NCBI RefSeq assembly: GCF_003114835.2
Contig: NZ_AP025028.1
Span: forward strand, 1,516,001 to 1,580,000
From: Leptospira kobayashii
GTDB taxonomy: Bacteria; Spirochaetota; Leptospiria; Leptospirales; Leptospiraceae
Length of the DNA: 64,000 bases
Reading direction: 5' to 3'
Under the pieces are notes generated by a model that was given only the letters and a program-made list of their open reading frames with translations, ran no database searches and was not told the origin of the DNA. Shown here one piece after another: positions 61,638 to 64,000 of the stretch. A program made the position numbers and the translations under genes. How positions within the stretch are numbered: position 1 is the stretch's first letter; the number at the start of each line of letters is the position of its first letter.

Positions 61638-62256
61638 GAAAGAAGCTACTCTTTCCCATAAAGAGAAGTTATTCCTAATCAATAAATTCGTAGAAGAACA
61701 CCCCGAAGCGGAAATCCAGGATTTTTACAAATGGTTGTATTTCGGTGAATTCGGAGTAGAGGAATACAATACGCTTCTCGCTGGCAAAAAACAAATTCCG
61801 GAATTGCATGTTATTCTTTCCGAGATCAAAGAAGAATCGACTCTTGAAAAAAAAGTAACTCAAGTTTGGGAACCGTTCGGACTGTCAGCGCGATTTATCA
61901 AAGTATTCGTAAGTCCTTATTATTTAAATGATTGTCCGATCAAAAGATTGGTAAATCTGATCGAAAGATCTCCTGCATTTCGAGGAGCGCGGATGACTTT
62001 CAAATTGGATTGGAATCTTTTAAAAGAAACCGTGATCGAAATTCGGCAGGATCTAACCAGAAGGGATTTTATCAATTTCGAAGAAAGAATCAATTTTCAC
62101 CAATTACCCGAGTTATCCTTTACGGAAGCTTTCCAAAAACAAAATCCATTCTATTACAGAGTGGTATCTCAAAAACTATTCTTTGATTATTTCCCCGAAT
62201 ATGTGGATGAAACTGTTTTTCATCCTTTTGTGGACAATAATTCACTCATCGGATAA
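61627..62256 (+). CDS. Unrecognised protein downstream of plsY
   Basis: The 209 residues are soluble, charged and mainly helical, with no signal peptide. The start overlaps the end of plsY by 11 bases, so it is translated with the smpB-der-plsY operon. The N-terminal 60 residues (LFLINKFVEEHPEAEIQDFY) look helical; the centre (VNLIERSPAFRGARMTFKLD) is mixed. The middle charged pattern recalls no family I know. Its 3' end overlaps the convergent DUF115 gene by 37 bases. Confidence 0.65.
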   Translation: MQHEKEATLSHKEKLFLINKFVEEHPEAEIQDFYKWLYFGEFGVEEYNTLLAGKKQIPELHVILSEIKEESTLEKKVTQVWEPFGLSARFIKVFVSPYYLNDCPIKRLVNLIERSPAFRGARMTFKLDWNLLKETVIEIRQDLTRRDFINFEERINFHQLPELSFTEAFQKQNPFYYRVVSQKLFFDYFPEYVDETVFHPFVDNNSLIG

Positions 62257-64000
62257 AGACTTCTTTTTAGATATTTTAGTTCCTTTCTTAAAGATTGGGT
62301 CAATAGATTATTTTTCCGAGCAAGAGTTAGATCTTTATGGCGAAGCAGATAGATTTCCGTTTTTCTTACCATCCTTCTTAGATACAATTGGTTTTGTACC
62401 CAGATCCAAAGAGGACTTGTCAATAGATCGAATTCTTCTTTGTTTTCGCTTTCAATCAGGGTGAGTTCTTTTTCGATAAATATTAGATCGTCGCTGATTT
62501 GTCGGAATAACTCTTTGGATTTTTTACTGAGTTTCGCATCTGTTTTGTTTTTTTGTCCGAGAAGGGATACAAGCCAAGGTTCTTTTTTTCTCCAAGGGTA
62601 ACCGTGATCTTCTTTCGTAAGTAAATCCTGTATTCCTGTTTCCGGTTCCAAATTTTGAAACCCTTCGATCAAGGCGCCATCCGCGTTCAAGTTGATCAAT
62701 TTCAAATCCACGGAGCGAGCCGATTCTTCGAACCAATGCCTGTAAAGTTCCAAAACATAATCGGTTAGAACCGTTTTTCCGTTACAGGAAGGAACTTCCT
62801 TCGTTTCCCGTTTGCGGATGATCACTTCATTGATCCGCTCCAGGCTTTGGCGCCTACTAACCTGCGTTAGCCATTTTTCGTTATGATGAGTTCCTGTGGA
62901 ATGGATTTCCCTTCCAGAGTAGGCGAGATCCTGACCTACAAAATAGATTTCGGAAAATCCCATATACCTGAGCATATCGAATGCAGTTGTGGCAACGCTT
63001 CCCCCCGATTGAATGTCTCCCACTTCCTCAAAGACTGAGTCTGCCAGTTCTCCACCTGCAGTCACCTCCCGAATCAAACTTCCTTCCGCATCCACTTGGA
63101 ATTTTGCAGTCACAGAATGAATTACGGAACGAAACATGGGTTCACGAAGTAGGGTGGGGGAACTGACAAGATCCGCAAAGAGAGGAATCGGCTCCAGGTT
63201 TTCCCCCATAAAATGAAAGAATGAATTAGTTTGTGCATCCAGTGTGACCACTCCGTCGGGAATGATTCCGTCCTTCAGTAGAACTTTCAAAGAGGTGTCG
63301 CAGGAAAGTACGAATACTTTGTCTCTGATCTTATGAATCCATTTCAGATTTTTTCTAAGTGAAGGACCAGCTGATACGAGTAATGCGGAAAGTCCTTGAA
63401 AGTTTTCCCTTAGAGAGGAAATTTTAAATCGTTCCGGTGAAGTTTTCGCGACTTGCAAAAGATTCCAAATGGAATTTTTCACCCATAGTCTTTCGAACTC
63501 GAATTTGGTAAGAAGATCGCTCATTTTCGCTGAAAATACGGACTGAATTCTTCCTTCTATTTCGGAATAGAATATCTGTTCCCGTTGCATGTCCGATTGG
63601 TTGCGGATGATTTTCAATCCGCTGACTCTATCTATAGGCAAGGACTCCAGATAGTTCATTCCTAAAGGTAAAAAAGTTTCCCCCGAAAATATATGTCTGC
63701 CGGGAATCTTTAACGTATCTTTCAATACCCGATCCCACATAACTTCGATTAGTACGGGATCATCTCCTATCATAACGAAAATCTGGCCCGGTCTCAAAGC
63801 AGAATTGATTCTTTGGATCAGATGGGGATTTCCGAGTCCCATGAGCAGGACGACGTCCGTAGATTTTAAGTTATGTGACTCAAGCAGTCTTTCGGCTTGT
63901 TTGTCGGGGGAAAATTTGGAAGAGAGCGCCTCCCCATTATATGAGACATAATACTGTCCTTCTTCCTTCGCGGGAATTATGTCCCATAAACCGGAGGAAG
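62220..64000 (-). CDS. DUF115/MptE-like (Maf-type) protein, 5' end beyond window
   Basis: The minus-strand frame is open from the stop at 62220 to the right edge without a stop: an ATG at 63842 exists, but coding clearly continues upstream (for example KFSPDKQAERLLESHNL), so the start lies outside. At least 593 residues are seen. The DUF115 core has ALLVSAGPSLRKNLKWIH, VFVLSCDTSLKVLL, GIIPDGVVTLDAQ, IQSGGSVATTAFDMLRYMG and YFVGQDLAYSG, as in motility-associated factor (Maf) glycosyltransferase-like proteins and 6-hydroxymethylpterin pyrophosphokinase relatives. A helical C-terminal 130 residues follows. In other bacteria Maf proteins glycosylate flagellins; that role here is inference. Confidence 0.82.
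   Translation of the reverse strand, partial: SSGLWDIIPAKEEGQYYVSYNGEALSSKFSPDKQAERLLESHNLKSTDVVLLMGLGNPHLIQRINSALRPGQIFVMIGDDPVLIEVMWDRVLKDTLKIPGRHIFSGETFLPLGMNYLESLPIDRVSGLKIIRNQSDMQREQIFYSEIEGRIQSVFSAKMSDLLTKFEFERLWVKNSIWNLLQVAKTSPERFKISSLRENFQGLSALLVSAGPSLRKNLKWIHKIRDKVFVLSCDTSLKVLLKDGIIPDGVVTLDAQTNSFFHFMGENLEPIPLFADLVSSPTLLREPMFRSVIHSVTAKFQVDAEGSLIREVTAGGELADSVFEEVGDIQSGGSVATTAFDMLRYMGFSEIYFVGQDLAYSGREIHSTGTHHNEKWLTQVSRRQSLERINEVIIRKRETKEVPSCNGKTVLTDYVLELYRHWFEESARSVDLKLINLNADGALIEGFQNLEPETGIQDLLTKEDHGYPWRKKEPWLVSLLGQKNKTDAKLSKKSKELFRQISDDLIFIEKELTLIESENKEEFDLLTSPLWIWVQNQLYLRRMVRKTEIYLLRHKDLTLARKNNLLTQSLRKELKYLKRSLYPMSELLSTKG

Noticed and set aside
62220..63842. Complete 540-residue DUF115 gene starting at ATG 63842
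   Set aside because: The frame stays open and protein-like upstream to the window edge, so this ATG is internal and the gene is partial.

Overview
The window looks like chromosome from a spirochaete of the genus Leptospira. This is inference from gene content: an alternative complex III cluster (actABCDEF), a DUF1564 gene (a family expanded in Leptospira), many lipoproteins with relaxed spirochaetal lipoboxes (Cys preceded by N or S), PAS kinases, a SpoIIE-type phosphatase and a receiver-ATPase protein, plus a long ftsK-lolA-rodZ-rimO-pgsA-trpD-yajC-secDF-ribD run. Base composition is moderately AT-rich and even. I see no rRNA, tRNA, CRISPR array, insertion sequence, prophage or origin. The window is almost fully coding and mostly housekeeping.

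Layout. 1-3543: a membrane sulfatase-fold transferase (minus, cut by the left edge) diverges from a Cys-rich lipoprotein and an ArnT-like glycosyltransferase. 3765-5768: a methyl-accepting chemotaxis protein. 6020-14042: alternative complex III, pentaheme ActA to ActF, followed by a small SH3-like lipoprotein and a strong terminator. 14099-18523: a five-PAS histidine kinase diverging from a class III nucleotide cyclase with two small membrane proteins; the shared control region holds a perfect 14-bp palindrome. 18501-23184: an SF1 helicase, a TPR protein, a 52-residue gene resembling YjfB, a dienoyl-CoA-isomerase-like crotonase and a divergent Lgt. 23331-30607: DUF1564, a 7TM-SpoIIE phosphatase, an M23 peptidase, poly(A) polymerase, and a receiver-ATPase protein preceded by a hairpin that sequesters the ribosome-binding site of a 15-codon ORF. 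30627-37084: thiL, rplM-rpsI, an MFS carrier, alaS and yajQ.

37105-50942: a DUF1275 membrane protein diverges, with only 14 bp between start codons, from a dense operon for DNA translocation, lipoprotein transport, morphogenesis, ribosome modification, phospholipid synthesis and SecDF. It contains an unrecognised Lys-rich membrane protein between yajC and secD, and ends in ribD. Two tandem G+C-rich hairpins separate ribD from ribE; a STAS protein and ribBA follow. 53478-56059 (minus): pdxH, a prepilin peptidase and an aminotransferase. 56144-62256: a large midasin-like protein with one intact and one degenerate AAA module and a VWA-like domain lacking its metal site, then smpB-der-plsY and an unknown gene. 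A DUF115-type protein runs off the right edge.

The genes suggest an aerobic organism in which ACIII passes quinol electrons toward a terminal oxidase outside this window. Signalling capacity is large, and envelope-building genes are co-transcribed with translation and cofactor genes. No wholly new defence or mobile system is evident. The best leads are the degenerate AAA-VWA protein, the hairpin-masked 15-codon ORF, the palindromic cyclase/kinase control region, the unknown Sec-operon protein and the ribD-ribE structured spacer.
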